64,000 nt of DNA from Acidimicrobiales bacterium (GCA_040219515.1 JAVJSI010000015.1:20744-84743); one strand, 5' to 3'. Positions 37,681 to 47,049 are shown, numbered from the stretch's first letter. The notes: generated by a model from the sequence alone, not told the origin. Numbers and translations: made by a program.

Positions 37681-38433
37681 ATGGTCATGTCCGTTGTCCG
37701 TTCGCCGCGCCCTACATCGATGATGGACCGTCGTGCCTTCCTCGGGCGCACGACTGCGGCCGCCGCCGCAGCGTGGACCGTTCCGGCAGTTCTGAGCATG
37801 GATCCGGTCGCCGCGGCGGCAGGGTCCTGTTCGACCACCACGGTCTACGAGTTCTCGTCCGGACTCGAAGGCTGGACGGTCGACAACTCCTTCGGTTCCG
37901 GTACGACCGGGTTCTGGAAGCACAACAACCAGGCCTCTCGTGATGGCGGGTCGCTGCACTACGGCAACGGCACGAGCGGGAACTTCCGCACGGGCAACTC
38001 CCGCAACTCCGGACGGGTCTACTCGCCCGAGCTCGAGATCCCGAGCTCCGGGCCGAACACCGTGCGGTTCACCGTGTGGCGCGAGGTGGAGGTGGAGGAT
38101 CCCGGCTACGACCGGCTTCGGCTTCGCATCCTCGGGTCGCCGAACCAGACGCTCTACCAGGTCTCGTCGATCGGCGACACCAGTGGATTCGAGACGTACA
38201 CGATCGCGATCCCCTCGACGTACAACGGCGACACGGTCCGCTTCCAGTTCGATTTCGACACGATCGACGGGAACTACAACGACTACGAAGGCGTGTACAT
38301 CGGCCGGTTCGAGGCATCCGCGTGCCCGCCGGTGGCCGCCGCGGCATTCGGGGCCCAGTCCGCCCGTTCCGCACAGTCGGTCACCACCGTCGATGACGAC
38401 CCCGAGGACGAGCCGGCGCCACCGCGTCGCTGA
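37681..38433 (+). CDS. Tat-type secreted beta-sandwich protein, tandem copy 2
   Basis: This paralog of the preceding gene shares MDRRxFxGRT, PVAAAxGSC, EFSSGLxGWTxDN, GSLHYG, RNSGRVYSPE and EGVYIGRF. It adds a C-terminal tail of about 35 residues rich in Ala, Asp, Glu and Pro. The best start is the ATG at 37681; ATGs at 37720 and 37723 would begin just before the twin-arginine motif. The 65-base spacing indicates a recent tandem duplication. Sequence divergence between the copies is moderate, so both appear maintained. Confidence 0.76.
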   Translation: MVMSVVRSPRPTSMMDRRAFLGRTTAAAAAAWTVPAVLSMDPVAAAAGSCSTTTVYEFSSGLEGWTVDNSFGSGTTGFWKHNNQASRDGGSLHYGNGTSGNFRTGNSRNSGRVYSPELEIPSSGPNTVRFTVWREVEVEDPGYDRLRLRILGSPNQTLYQVSSIGDTSGFETYTIAIPSTYNGDTVRFQFDFDTIDGNYNDYEGVYIGRFEASACPPVAAAAFGAQSARSAQSVTTVDDDPEDEPAPPRR

Positions 38434-38434
38434 T

Positions 38435-39007
38435 CTATCCAGCGGGACAACTCAGGTCGGGGCCGACCGGCCTCGGTTCGTCGTCGGTCTCGAGCGCGGC
38501 GAGGCGTTCGTCGACCTCGTCCTGGGTCTCGTTGAGGTAGACGATGATCTTCTCGCCGACGACGCCGACGGGGAAACGTTCGAGCCCGCATCCGAGCTCG
38601 TTGAAGGTGACGATGTCACACGCAACATCAGTGCTCGACTGGAGCGTGAACGTCCGTCGATCGGGGTCCCAGGCGGCGGAACAGTCGCGAGGGTCCGCCG
38701 GGCGGCGCACGGAAAAGGCGAGCCAGCCCACCTCGGGGTCGTCGCCGATGTGCTGGACGTAGATGTCGCGCTGGCCCTGCGATCCCGCGTCGGCGTAGAG
38801 GATCGGCCCACGCGCCGCGATCTCCTCGCTCTGGCGGCCGATGAATCCGGCGTCGAACTGGGTGTCGCCGAGCTGCACCTGCACCGTTTCGCTCGAGCGG
38901 GCCACCCAGAAAACCATCGCCCCGAGCAGGAGCGCGATGACCACGCCGGTGATGCCGACGATCACCGCGCTGCGGGCACTGATCTGGGGGCCTCTCGCAA
39001 CAGGCAT
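38435..39007 (-). CDS. single-pass membrane-anchored hypothetical protein
   Basis: The 190-residue protein has an N-terminal membrane helix near residues 15-36 (VIVGITGVVIALLLGAMVFWV). An extracytoplasmic domain follows with three Cys in its central part (RDCSAAWD, VACDIVTF, LGCGLERFPVGVVG) and one near the C-terminus. The arrangement FTLQSS, C, GxGLxxFPV loosely recalls soluble domains of respiratory-chain proteins, but no Cys-His cluster for Rieske iron is present. It diverges from sucC and converges on the tandem secreted genes. Function unknown. Confidence 0.66.
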   Translation of the reverse strand: MPVARGPQISARSAVIVGITGVVIALLLGAMVFWVARSSETVQVQLGDTQFDAGFIGRQSEEIAARGPILYADAGSQGQRDIYVQHIGDDPEVGWLAFSVRRPADPRDCSAAWDPDRRTFTLQSSTDVACDIVTFNELGCGLERFPVGVVGEKIIVYLNETQDEVDERLAALETDDEPRPVGPDLSCPAG

Positions 39008-39161
39008 GAGTTCCTCGGTGGTCTGGGTAGCGGAATCTGGGTGGCGAATCCTGGGGTCGCGGATGTGGAGGCGACAGGGAGACCCGCCTAGTATCGCCCG
39101 TGTGCCGCCGCTGAGCCGCCTCGGCCGGTGATGGCACTTTTCGCGTCAGCAGGAGGAAGCG

Positions 39162-40301
39162 ATGGATCTGTTCGAACATCAGGGCAAGGAGTTCTTTGCC
39201 CGGTACGGCATGCCGGTGTCACCCGGCGAGGCCGTGTTCACGGTCGACGACGCGGTGGCGGCGGCCGAACGTCTCGGCACCCCTGTAATGGTCAAGGCCC
39301 AGGTACACACCGGCGGCCGCGGTAAGGCCGGCGGTGTGAAGTTCGCCGCCGACCTCGACGCCGTCCGCGAGCATGCCGGCAACATCCTCGGTCTCGACAT
39401 CAACGGCCACATCGTGAAGCGCCTCTTGATCGAGAAGGCATCCGACATCGCCGAGGAGTACTACGCCAGCTTCACCCTCGACCGTTCGGCCAAGAAACAC
39501 CTCGGCATGCTCTCCAAGGAGGGTGGTGTCGAGATCGAGACCGTCGCCGAGGAGACCCCCGACGCCATCGCCAAGATCTGGATCGACCCCGTCGACGGGC
39601 TCACCGAGGACGCCTGCCGGGGCTGGGTGGCGGCCGCCAACCTGCCCGACGCTGCGGTCGAGGGCGCGGTCGACATCCTCCAGAAGCTCTACACCGCCTA
39701 CACCGAGGGCGACGCCGATCTCGTCGAGATCAACCCGTTGATCCTCACCCCCGAGGGCAAGGTCCACGTGCTCGACGCGAAGGTCACGCTCGACGGCAAC
39801 AGCGAGTTCCGTCACGAGGACTACGCCCAGTACGACGAGACCCAGCCCCGTGACGAACGCGAAGAGGCGGCCCACGCCAAGGGTCTGCAATACGTCGGCC
39901 TCGAAGGATCGGTCGGTGTGATCGCCAACGGCGCCGGGCTCGCGATGAGCACCGTCGACGTCGTCAACCAGGTCGGCGGAAGCCCGGCCAACTTCCTCGA
40001 CATCGGTGGCGGCGCCAACGCCGACGTGATGGCGGGTGCGCTCGAGGTCATCAACAACGACCCCGCGGTCAAGTCGATCTTCATCAACATCTTCGGAGGC
40101 ATCACCCGTGGCGAGGAAGTCGCCAACGGCATCCTCGAGGCGATGAAGCGGGTCGAGATCGACTCACCCATCGTGATCCGCCTCGACGGCACCAACGCCG
40201 ACGAGGGCAGGGCGATTCTCGCCCCCAACCTGAACGACAAACTGATGATGGAAGAAACGATGCTCGACGCCGCCCGCCGGGCTGTGGAACTGGCGAGCTG
40301 A
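39162..40301 (+). CDS. sucC: succinate--CoA ligase (ADP-forming) subunit beta
   Basis: SucC-SucD interconverts succinyl-CoA and succinate with substrate-level phosphorylation in the TCA cycle. The 379-residue protein has an ATP-grasp domain with VKAQVHTGGRGKAGGVK, EINPLILTPEG and the CoA-ligase part NGAGLAMSTVDVV, ANFLDIGGGANAD and IFGGITRGEEVANGI. The ATG has a strong AGGAGG site. A TAGTAT hexamer at 39089 may be its -10 box. sucD follows after 11 bases. Confidence 0.96.
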   Translation: MDLFEHQGKEFFARYGMPVSPGEAVFTVDDAVAAAERLGTPVMVKAQVHTGGRGKAGGVKFAADLDAVREHAGNILGLDINGHIVKRLLIEKASDIAEEYYASFTLDRSAKKHLGMLSKEGGVEIETVAEETPDAIAKIWIDPVDGLTEDACRGWVAAANLPDAAVEGAVDILQKLYTAYTEGDADLVEINPLILTPEGKVHVLDAKVTLDGNSEFRHEDYAQYDETQPRDEREEAAHAKGLQYVGLEGSVGVIANGAGLAMSTVDVVNQVGGSPANFLDIGGGANADVMAGALEVINNDPAVKSIFINIFGGITRGEEVANGILEAMKRVEIDSPIVIRLDGTNADEGRAILAPNLNDKLMMEETMLDAARRAVELAS

Positions 40302-40312
40302 GGAGAGCTGAC

Positions 40313-41197
40313 ATGAGCATTTTCGTAGACGAGAACACCAAGGTCATCTACCAGGGCCTCACCGGCTCACAGGGCAGCTACTACGGCCGCCTCAACGCCG
40401 AGTACGGCACCCAGGTGGTCGCCGGTACCCATCCCAAGAAGGCCGGTAGCGATGTCGACGGCGTGCCGATCTACGCCAACGTCGCCGACGCCGTGGCCGC
40501 CACCGGCGCCACCGCGAGCTGCATCTTCATCCCGGCCCCCGGCGTGCGCGGCGCAGTCATGGAGGCCGCCGCGGGCGGCGTCGAGTTCATCGTCGCCATC
40601 ACCGAAGGCGTGCCCGCCCATGATGAGGCGTACTTCTACAACGAGCTCAAGCGGAGCTTCCCCGATGTGCGGCTGCTCGGCCCGAACTGCCCCGGCATCA
40701 TCAGCCCCGGCAAGTGCAACATCGGCATCACCGCCGGTCACATCGCCAAGGAGGGCGGCCCCGTCGGCATCGTGAGCCGATCCGGCACGCTGACCTACCA
40801 GGCGCTCTACGAGCTGAAGCAGAAGGACATCGGCGTCACGACGTGTGTCGGCATCGGTGGCGACCCCGTGCCCGGCACGTCGTTCATCGACTGCCTCGAG
40901 GCCTTCGAAGCCGACCCCGAGACCAAGGCCGTGATGATGATCGGCGAGATCGGTGGTTCGGCCGAGGAAGAAGCGGCCGACTACATCAAGAACCACATGA
41001 CCAAACCGGTGTCGTCCTACATTGCAGGGGTCACCGCCCCTCCCGGCAAGAAGATGGGCCATGCGGGCGCCATCGTCTCGGGCGGCAAGGGCACCGCAGC
41101 GGCGAAGATGGAAGCGCTCGAGGACGCCGGCGTGAAGGTGGGCCACAACCCCACCGAAGCGGGCGAACTCATGGCCGAGATCGTCGCCAACCTCTGA
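40313..41197 (+). CDS. sucD: succinate--CoA ligase (ADP-forming) subunit alpha
   Basis: The alpha subunit binds CoA and carries the phosphohistidine. The 294-residue protein has the start SIFVDENTKVIYQGLTGSQG, the CoA-binding region, GPNCPGIISPGKCNIG, and the catalytic His in KMGHAGAIVSGGKGTA. It is the second gene of the operon and has a GAGGAG site. A strong hairpin with a T-rich tail follows 44 bases downstream. Confidence 0.96.
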   Translation: MSIFVDENTKVIYQGLTGSQGSYYGRLNAEYGTQVVAGTHPKKAGSDVDGVPIYANVADAVAATGATASCIFIPAPGVRGAVMEAAAGGVEFIVAITEGVPAHDEAYFYNELKRSFPDVRLLGPNCPGIISPGKCNIGITAGHIAKEGGPVGIVSRSGTLTYQALYELKQKDIGVTTCVGIGGDPVPGTSFIDCLEAFEADPETKAVMMIGEIGGSAEEEAADYIKNHMTKPVSSYIAGVTAPPGKKMGHAGAIVSGGKGTAAAKMEALEDAGVKVGHNPTEAGELMAEIVANL

Positions 41198-41241
41198 CCG
41201 TCCGGTGGGGGTGTCACCACGTTGAGGGGTGAAGACTGCAA

Positions 41242-41280
41242 GCGTGGAGGGGTGCGCCCCCTCCACGCCCCTCTTCTTGC
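41242..41280 (+). terminator. hairpin with T-rich tail after sucCD, overlapping the next gene start
   Basis: Perfect 11-base arms (GCGTGGAGGGG / CCCCTCCACGC) with a five-base loop are followed by CCCTCTTCTTGCTGTCTG. It has the form of a Rho-independent terminator, yet its arms contain the GGAGGG and GTG that would start the amidase gene. Confidence 0.72.
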
Positions 41281-42316
41281 TGTCTGTTTTCTCCTCGCCG
41301 CCTGTGGGACCCGTTCGGTCGACGTGGCCGAACCCGACACGACGACCTCGAATGTCTCGTCGACCGCGCCCACCACCGTGGCCCCGACGACCACGACATC
41401 CTCGTCGGCCACCACCTCGACGACCACCCTGGTGCCGTGGGTGCCGGCGCCGCCGCTCGCGCTCGACGGCGACGGCGTGCCTCTCAACGGCCAGGCCGAC
41501 GGCGTCGTCCTGACCACCACGGGTTGGGTGGTGCCGGTGCTCGATGCGGTGGGGGACATTCGTCGGGTCTGGACACCGTGCGGGCGCGAGACACTCATCA
41601 CCAGTGGCGAGTTCGTGGGCGAGGTCGACTTCGTGCTCGATCCGGGTCACGGCGGCGCCGAGGAACCGGGCGCGGTCGGCCCCGGTGGAACCCGCGAAGC
41701 CGATCTCAACCTGGCGGTGGCCCGCCGGGTCCGCGATGCACTCGAGGCCGACGGCCACACGGTGATGATGACCCGTGACAGCGATGTGCGCGTACCGATC
41801 GTCACCCGGGCCGAGATCGCGCTGGCCCTCGATCCGATCGCGTTCATCTCGATCCATCACAACGCCGGCACCGAGGCGGTCAGCAGCGAGCCCGGCACCG
41901 AGATGTTCTTCCAGCTCGAGTCGACCGACTCGAAACGACTGGCCGGGCTGATCTTCGAGGAGACCCGAGCGTTTCTCGACCCGCTCGGGTCGACCTGGTT
42001 CGCCATGGAGGATGCGGGTGCGATGGGTCGCGCCAGCCAGAGCGGTGGCGACTACTACGGCGTGCTCCGACGTCCGGCCGCGGTGACCAGCGTGCTCGCC
42101 GAGTTCGCCTACATCGTGAATCCGGTCGAGGAGGAACTCCTCAACCGTCCCGAGGTCCAGGACGGCCTCGCCGAGGCGGTGCGGTCGGCCGTCGAGCGTT
42201 TCGTCGACACCGATGACGCGGGCTCGGGCTACACCGAGGACCCGATCTTTCGCGGCTGGGGCCCCACCGGCGCCGGCCGCACCACGAACTGCACGGATCC
42301 GGCGCTCGAGTCGTGA
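41252..42316 (+). CDS. N-acetylmuramoyl-L-alanine amidase lipoprotein (Amidase_3)
   Basis: Cleaves the amide bond between muramic acid and the stem peptide of peptidoglycan. A signal peptide ends in lipobox LLAAC (Cys18), and a Thr/Ser-rich linker follows. The amidase domain has zinc ligands in VLDPGHGG, GTREADLNLA and FISIHHNAG, and the catalytic Glu in VLAEFAYIVNP. The GTG at 41252 gives a compact signal peptide but lies in a hairpin; TTG at 41222 would add ten residues. The next gene is a degenerate paralog overlapping it by four bases. Confidence 0.88.
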   Translation: MRPLHAPLLAVCFLLAACGTRSVDVAEPDTTTSNVSSTAPTTVAPTTTTSSSATTSTTTLVPWVPAPPLALDGDGVPLNGQADGVVLTTTGWVVPVLDAVGDIRRVWTPCGRETLITSGEFVGEVDFVLDPGHGGAEEPGAVGPGGTREADLNLAVARRVRDALEADGHTVMMTRDSDVRVPIVTRAEIALALDPIAFISIHHNAGTEAVSSEPGTEMFFQLESTDSKRLAGLIFEETRAFLDPLGSTWFAMEDAGAMGRASQSGGDYYGVLRRPAAVTSVLAEFAYIVNPVEEELLNRPEVQDGLAEAVRSAVERFVDTDDAGSGYTEDPIFRGWGPTGAGRTTNCTDPALES

Positions 42317-43302
42317 GGCGACGCTCATCGGCGCGCACGGCGACCGCGTTTCTCGTCGCTGCCGGGCTGGCCGTCTCCTGCGTGAGCGGGGGCACGGAGG
42401 TGAACGAACCGGTTCCGACCCTGTTCGACGACTCGACGTCGACGGCCGAGGTGCCGGCCGAGGAGGCGACCTCATCGACCCTGCCGACGACCACCCTTCC
42501 CATCGCCGACCGGTTGCCGGCGCTGGCGACCGACGCCGCCGGCGCCGTCCGGACCGATGACGGGGCGCTGTTGCCCATCACCGGCACCGACGGCGACGTG
42601 TGGTTCGTGCTCGGTCCGTGTGGCGGCGAGCAGATCGAACCCTCGGGGTTCGTGTCCCCGATCGAGGCGCAGCACGTCGTGCTCGACCCGGGCGGAGCCG
42701 ACGACGCGGCCGGCCGCGTCAACCTGGCGGTGGCCCAGCGCACGGCGGAGATCCTCGCCGCCGACGGGGTGGCGGTGACCCTCACCCGTACCGGCCCGGT
42801 CGAACTCGGCGCCGGCACCCGTGGCGCGGCCGCGGTCGCACTCGGCGCGACGGCCTTCGTGTCGATCCAGCGTGGCGAGGACGGCTCGGCGACGACCTCG
42901 GCTCCCCGGCCCACGGTGTTTCGTCGGGCCGGCGACGACGCCAGTCGCCGGCTGGCGGGGCTCATCCACCAGGCGCTGGTGGAGGCGTTCGCCGGCCTCG
43001 AGGGAACCTTCGTCGCTCCCGACGAACCGGGCGTGCGGGCGCTCCTCAACCAGCGGGGCGAGGACTACTTCCGAGTGTTGCAAACGAGCAACGGCGTGGC
43101 CGCGGCGCGCGTAGAACTGTTGGCTCTGGGCGAGAACGAGACGACCCTCCTCGCGAGCGAGGAGGGTCGTGACATCGAGGCGCAGGCCCTGGCCGATGCG
43201 ATCGTTGCCTTCCTCGTCACGAACGAGGAAGGCAACGGGTTCATCGACCCGGTCGAGGCCGTTCGTACCGCACCGACGTCGAACACGCCGGGCGGTTGTT
43301 GA
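42313..43302 (+). CDS. degenerate N-acetylmuramoyl-L-alanine amidase-like lipoprotein lacking zinc ligands
   Basis: A paralog of the preceding amidase with the same layout: a signal peptide with lipobox ending in Cys23 (LAVSC), an acidic/Thr-rich linker, then the amidase fold. LDPGHGG has become LDPGGAD, the Glu-bearing GTREADLNLA is replaced by AAGRVNLAVA, and SIHHNA has become SIQRGE. All three zinc ligands are therefore lost, while fold-defining segments such as RVNLAVAQRTAEILAADG and RRLAGLIHQAL remain. It is probably a non-catalytic partner or regulator of the active amidase. The GTG start overlaps the upstream stop. Confidence 0.85.
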   Translation: MRRRSSARTATAFLVAAGLAVSCVSGGTEVNEPVPTLFDDSTSTAEVPAEEATSSTLPTTTLPIADRLPALATDAAGAVRTDDGALLPITGTDGDVWFVLGPCGGEQIEPSGFVSPIEAQHVVLDPGGADDAAGRVNLAVAQRTAEILAADGVAVTLTRTGPVELGAGTRGAAAVALGATAFVSIQRGEDGSATTSAPRPTVFRRAGDDASRRLAGLIHQALVEAFAGLEGTFVAPDEPGVRALLNQRGEDYFRVLQTSNGVAAARVELLALGENETTLLASEEGRDIEAQALADAIVAFLVTNEEGNGFIDPVEAVRTAPTSNTPGGC

Positions 43303-43310
43303 TCAGCGGA

Positions 43311-43745
43311 TCAGAACTGCGTGGGCGGCGTGGCGGTGGAATCGCCGGCGCCCGCTTCCATGATCGAGCCGACGAGCATCGCAATGGCGGCCAGCGTCGA
43401 CAGCCAGAGACCGATACCGACATCGCCGCGAACCACGAAGCCGATGGTGATGATCACGGCGAACAGGCTCAGGGCGATGTGGGCCTGTTCGTGGCTGAAG
43501 CCGAACGGCAACGACGGCAGTGTCATGCCGCCGAATTGACGGGCGGCCATGGCGCCACCGATCACGAGACCGATCAGTGCGGCCACGATGCCGAGCAGGC
43601 CGAAGAAGTCCGTGTCCCAGGCGTTCGTTCCGAAACTGAAGTCCCCCTCGCCCACGCTCACCCAGTCGAGGAAGGTGCCCAATAGCAATACGGCCCCCCC
43701 GGCAATGAGCATGATCGTGCTCGGCTTGATGTCGCTTGTCTCCAT
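43311..43745 (-). CDS. hypothetical four-helix membrane protein
   Basis: I do not recognise this family. The 144-residue protein has about four membrane segments (STIMLIAGGAVLLLGTFLDW; FFGLLGIVAALIGLVIGGAM; a third and a fourth near the C-terminus). The WV-S-G pattern after helix one is common in small actinobacterial membrane proteins of unknown role. The ATG has a GGGAGGA site, which rules out the longer upstream frame. It diverges from purH, sharing a 118-base intergenic region. Confidence 0.7.
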   Translation of the reverse strand: METSDIKPSTIMLIAGGAVLLLGTFLDWVSVGEGDFSFGTNAWDTDFFGLLGIVAALIGLVIGGAMAARQFGGMTLPSLPFGFSHEQAHIALSLFAVIITIGFVVRGDVGIGLWLSTLAAIAMLVGSIMEAGAGDSTATPPTQF

Positions 43746-43863
43746 ATGTGTTCCTCCCGCGGTACACCGTGAGATTCCGACCATAGTGCGGCCGCGCGCC
43801 GCACGCCGGGAACCGTTCCCCACAATGTCGTCCCGACGAGGGGCTTTGCTATGTTCGGCGGCG

Positions 43864-45396
43864 ATGCCGACATCGTCCGAGACTCCCCGCGCCCTTCTGT
43901 CCGTCTACGACAAGGCCGGTATCGCCGATCTCGCGAGCGGGCTCGTCGAACTCGGGTGGGAGCTCATCTCGAGTGGGGGCACCGCCAAGGTGATCGCCGC
44001 CGCCGGACTGCCCGTCACCGACGTGGCCGACCACACCGGATCGCCGATCATGCTCGGCCACCGCGTGGTCACGTTGCACCCGCGGATCCACGGCGGCATC
44101 CTCGCCGACCGGGACGATCCGGAACACCAGGCCGACCTCGTCGCCAACGACATCGACCCGATCGACCTCGTGGTGGCCAACCTCTATCCCTTCCGAGCCG
44201 AGCCGGGCATCGAGATGATCGACATCGGCGGGCCCACCATGGTCCGGGCCGCGGCCAAGAACCATGCCCATGTGGGGATCGCCGTCGATCCCGCCGAGTA
44301 CGACGGCATCCTCGCCGAACTCCGGGCCGAGGGCCGGCTCACCGCCGCCACCCGTCGGCGCCTCGCCCGCGCTGCGTTCGCCCACACTGCGGCCTACGAC
44401 GCGGCGATCGTCACCTGGCTCGACGAGACCGACGACGAGCCCGAGACGCTGCCGCCCACCCTGCACCTGGCCCTCGAGCGCACCGACGTGCTCCGCTACG
44501 GGGAGAACCCTCATCAGTCGGGTGCCCGGTATCGCACCATCGGCCAGACGAGCATGTGGGACGACGTCGTCCAGCACTCGGGCGTTGCGCTCAGCTACCT
44601 CAACCTGTTCGACGCCGATGCGGCCTGGCGACTCGCCCACGATCTCGGCGATCAGCCCGCGGTGGCGATCATCAAGCACGCCAATCCTTGCGGCGCAGCG
44701 GTCGGCGACGATCTCGCCCGGGCCTACCAGCAGGCGTTCGAGTGCGACAGCCGCAGTGCGTTCGGCGGCATCGTCGCCACCAACCGGGTGATCGACCTGG
44801 CGACCGTCGAGGCGATGGAAGCGGCCGCCCAGGCCGATGTCGTGATCGCCCCCGGCTACGCCGACGGTGTGATCGAACGGCTCATCGCCAAGCGCAAGAA
44901 CACACGACTGCTCACCGCGACACCGCCGACGCCGGCCAGCGGCCTCGAACTGCGCCAGATCGGGGGCGGCTATCTGGTCCAGGACGCCCACCACTTCTCG
45001 TCCACGCCGGACCAGTGGCAGGTGGTCACCCAGCGTCAGCCCACCGCGCAGGAGATGGCCGACGCCGCGTTCGCATGGCGCATCTGCGGTCATGTCACGT
45101 CCAATGCCATCGTGCTGGCCAAAGATGGCGTGGCGTGGGGCATCGGCGCGGGCCAGCAGAACCGGGTCGAGTCGGGCGAGATCGCGGCGACGAAGGCCGA
45201 CGGTCGAGCCAAGGACGGCGCCTGCGCGAGCGACGCGTTCTACCCGTTCCCCGACGGCATCGAAGCGGCCGCCGACGCCGGTGCCGCCATCATCGTGCAA
45301 CCCGGTGGGTCGGTGAACGACGACAAGACGATTGCCGCGGCCGACGCACGCGGCGTGGCGATGGTGTTCACCGGCGAGCGACACTTCCTCCACTAG
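43864..45396 (+). CDS. purH: bifunctional AICAR formyltransferase / IMP cyclohydrolase
   Basis: PurH catalyses the last two steps of de novo IMP synthesis. The N-terminal cyclohydrolase domain has [27 protein letters not shown] and [12 protein letters not shown]. The C-terminal formyltransferase has [18 protein letters not shown] (catalytic Lys-His region), [13 protein letters not shown] and the end [12 protein letters not shown]. The 510-residue length is normal. The ATG at 43864 gives the family start. No purN lies upstream; the divergent gene is a small membrane protein. Confidence 0.96.
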   Translation: MPTSSETPRALLSVYDKAGIADLASGLVELGWELISSGGTAKVIAAAGLPVTDVADHTGSPIMLGHRVVTLHPRIHGGILADRDDPEHQADLVANDIDPIDLVVANLYPFRAEPGIEMIDIGGPTMVRAAAKNHAHVGIAVDPAEYDGILAELRAEGRLTAATRRRLARAAFAHTAAYDAAIVTWLDETDDEPETLPPTLHLALERTDVLRYGENPHQSGARYRTIGQTSMWDDVVQHSGVALSYLNLFDADAAWRLAHDLGDQPAVAIIKHANPCGAAVGDDLARAYQQAFECDSRSAFGGIVATNRVIDLATVEAMEAAAQADVVIAPGYADGVIERLIAKRKNTRLLTATPPTPASGLELRQIGGGYLVQDAHHFSSTPDQWQVVTQRQPTAQEMADAAFAWRICGHVTSNAIVLAKDGVAWGIGAGQQNRVESGEIAATKADGRAKDGACASDAFYPFPDGIEAAADAGAAIIVQPGGSVNDDKTIAAADARGVAMVFTGERHFLH

Positions 45397-45398
45397 CC

Positions 45399-46121
45399 GT
45401 GAACGAACCGAGCGCGACCACGCCCTTCCGGGAACCGAAGAGTGGGGAGGCCAAGAGCCTCGAGTGGGCGGTCCGGGTCGGACACCAGCGATCGTCGCTC
45501 GTCTTCTATCGGGTCGTTCGTTTCTTCATCCGCAGCGTGATCTTCCGCTGGCTGCGCACCGAGGTTCGCGGCGCGGAGAACCTTCGGCTCGACGGCCCCG
45601 TGATCGTGGCGCCGGTGCACCGTTCCAACCTCGATGCGCCACTGGTGGCCGGCGTGGCCACGCGCCGGCTGCGAGCGCTGGGCAAGGAGTCGCTGTTCGT
45701 CAACCCGATCGGGGCCTGGGTGTGCGCCGCCCTCGGCGCCATCCCGCTGCGTCGCGGCGAAGCCGATCGCGACGCGATGCGCTCGGCTCGCACGATCCTC
45801 GACGACGGCGAGATGATGATCGTGTTCCCCGAAGGCACCCGGCAGCGCGGTGATCGGGTCGCCGGGGTGTTCGACGGCATGTCCTATCTCGCCTCGAAGA
45901 CGGGCGCGACCATCGTTCCCGTGGGCATCGCCGGCACCGAGGCCGCGCTGCCGTCGGGGGCGAGGTTCCTGCACCGCAGCCACACCGCAATCGTGGTCGG
46001 CGAACCGATTGCGGCACCGGTCGGACGGATGAGCCGCCCGGCGCTCACTGCGTTCAGTGAGGACGTCGGCGCTCGGCTCCAAGCCGCGTTCGACGAGGCC
46101 AACGACCTGATTCGCCGCTGA
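45399..46121 (+). CDS. plsC: 1-acyl-sn-glycerol-3-phosphate acyltransferase (PlsC family)
   Basis: Transfers an acyl chain to lysophosphatidic acid or a related acceptor at the membrane. The 240-residue protein has the catalytic HRSNLDAP (HX4D), a glycerol-phosphate-binding FPEGTRQRG and VPVGIAGTE. One hydrophobic segment (FYRVVRFFIRSVIFRWL) precedes the catalytic box. The GTG start lies two bases after the purH stop, so it is probably co-transcribed. The exact acceptor is not determinable. Confidence 0.88.
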   Translation: MNEPSATTPFREPKSGEAKSLEWAVRVGHQRSSLVFYRVVRFFIRSVIFRWLRTEVRGAENLRLDGPVIVAPVHRSNLDAPLVAGVATRRLRALGKESLFVNPIGAWVCAALGAIPLRRGEADRDAMRSARTILDDGEMMIVFPEGTRQRGDRVAGVFDGMSYLASKTGATIVPVGIAGTEAALPSGARFLHRSHTAIVVGEPIAAPVGRMSRPALTAFSEDVGARLQAAFDEANDLIRR

Positions 46122-46197
46122 GTCGGCCACCGGCAGCGCCGCGAAAGGGCCGATGTTCCCATTCCGTCGGCGCGGCGATGGCGTAGCGTTGTGCCGC

Positions 46198-47049
46198 ATG
46201 ACCGCGATTCGTGATCTGCTCGACCGGGGGCGCACCCTGTCGTTCGAATTCTTCCCGCCGAAGACCCGCGAGGCCCAGGCGAAGTTGCGGACCACCGTCG
46301 ATCAGCTCGAGAAGGTCGAACCCGACTATGTGTCGGTCACCTACGGCGCCGGCGGGAGCACCCGCGAGACCACCCGCGAAACGGTGCTCGACCTGGTCGA
46401 ACACCGCGCCTTTCCGGCGATGCCCCATCTCACCTGCGTCGGCCACAGCTACGCCGAGGTGCTCGAGCTGATCGAGGACTATCAGGCCCACGGCGTCCAC
46501 AACATGCTGGCGCTCGCCGGCGACCCACCCGAGGACGGCAGCCCGAACCCGGGCGACTTCCGCTACGCCCTCGAGCTCGTCCATGCGCTGCGAGAGCACA
46601 GTGACATGTGCATCGGCGTGGCCGCATTCCCCGAGCTGCATCCCCGCTCGACGTCGCGAGAAGACGATCGAGCCCGGCTGGCCGAGAAGCTGGAGGTGGC
46701 CGACTTCGGCATCACCCAGTTCTTCTTCGACCCCGACGACTACTTCTCGATGATGGACGACCTGGCCGCGCTCGGTTGCACCACACCGGTGCTGCCGGGG
46801 GTCATTCCCGTCGTGAACCCGACCAGCGTGCGCCGCTTCGCCGGCATGAACGGATCGGCCATCGACGAGCCCCTCTGGGCCAGGCTCGAGGCCACCGACG
46901 ACGCCGACACGCGACTCGAGATCGCGGTCGATGCAGCGGTGCGTCAGATCGAGCGTCTGATCGAGGGCGGCGCGCCCGGGGTGCACCTCTACACCCTCAA
47001 CCAGGCCGACGCGACCGTGCGGATCTGCGAGCGAATCGACATCGGCTGA
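46198..47049 (+). CDS. metF: methylenetetrahydrofolate reductase
   Basis: MetF reduces 5,10-methylene-THF to 5-methyl-THF for methionine synthesis. The 283-residue TIM barrel has LSFEFFPPKT with the catalytic Glu, VSVTYGAGGSTRE, the FAD-binding HNMLALAGDPP segment, ITQFFFDPDDY and GVIPVVNPTSVRRFA. The ATG at 46198 gives the usual start. A second, more divergent family member is present near 57.6 kb. The 38 bases to icd contain no clear terminator. Confidence 0.94.
   Translation: MTAIRDLLDRGRTLSFEFFPPKTREAQAKLRTTVDQLEKVEPDYVSVTYGAGGSTRETTRETVLDLVEHRAFPAMPHLTCVGHSYAEVLELIEDYQAHGVHNMLALAGDPPEDGSPNPGDFRYALELVHALREHSDMCIGVAAFPELHPRSTSREDDRARLAEKLEVADFGITQFFFDPDDYFSMMDDLAALGCTTPVLPGVIPVVNPTSVRRFAGMNGSAIDEPLWARLEATDDADTRLEIAVDAAVRQIERLIEGGAPGVHLYTLNQADATVRICERIDIG

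Noticed and set aside
38435..39007. Annotating the membrane-anchored protein as a Rieske iron-sulfur protein.
   Set aside because: The Cys pattern lacks the paired CxH boxes needed for a Rieske cluster.
43851..45398. A 515-codon stretch in the frame of plsC running back under purH.
   Set aside because: It is Arg-rich shadow coding of purH. The plsC domain begins only at the GTG two bases after the purH stop.
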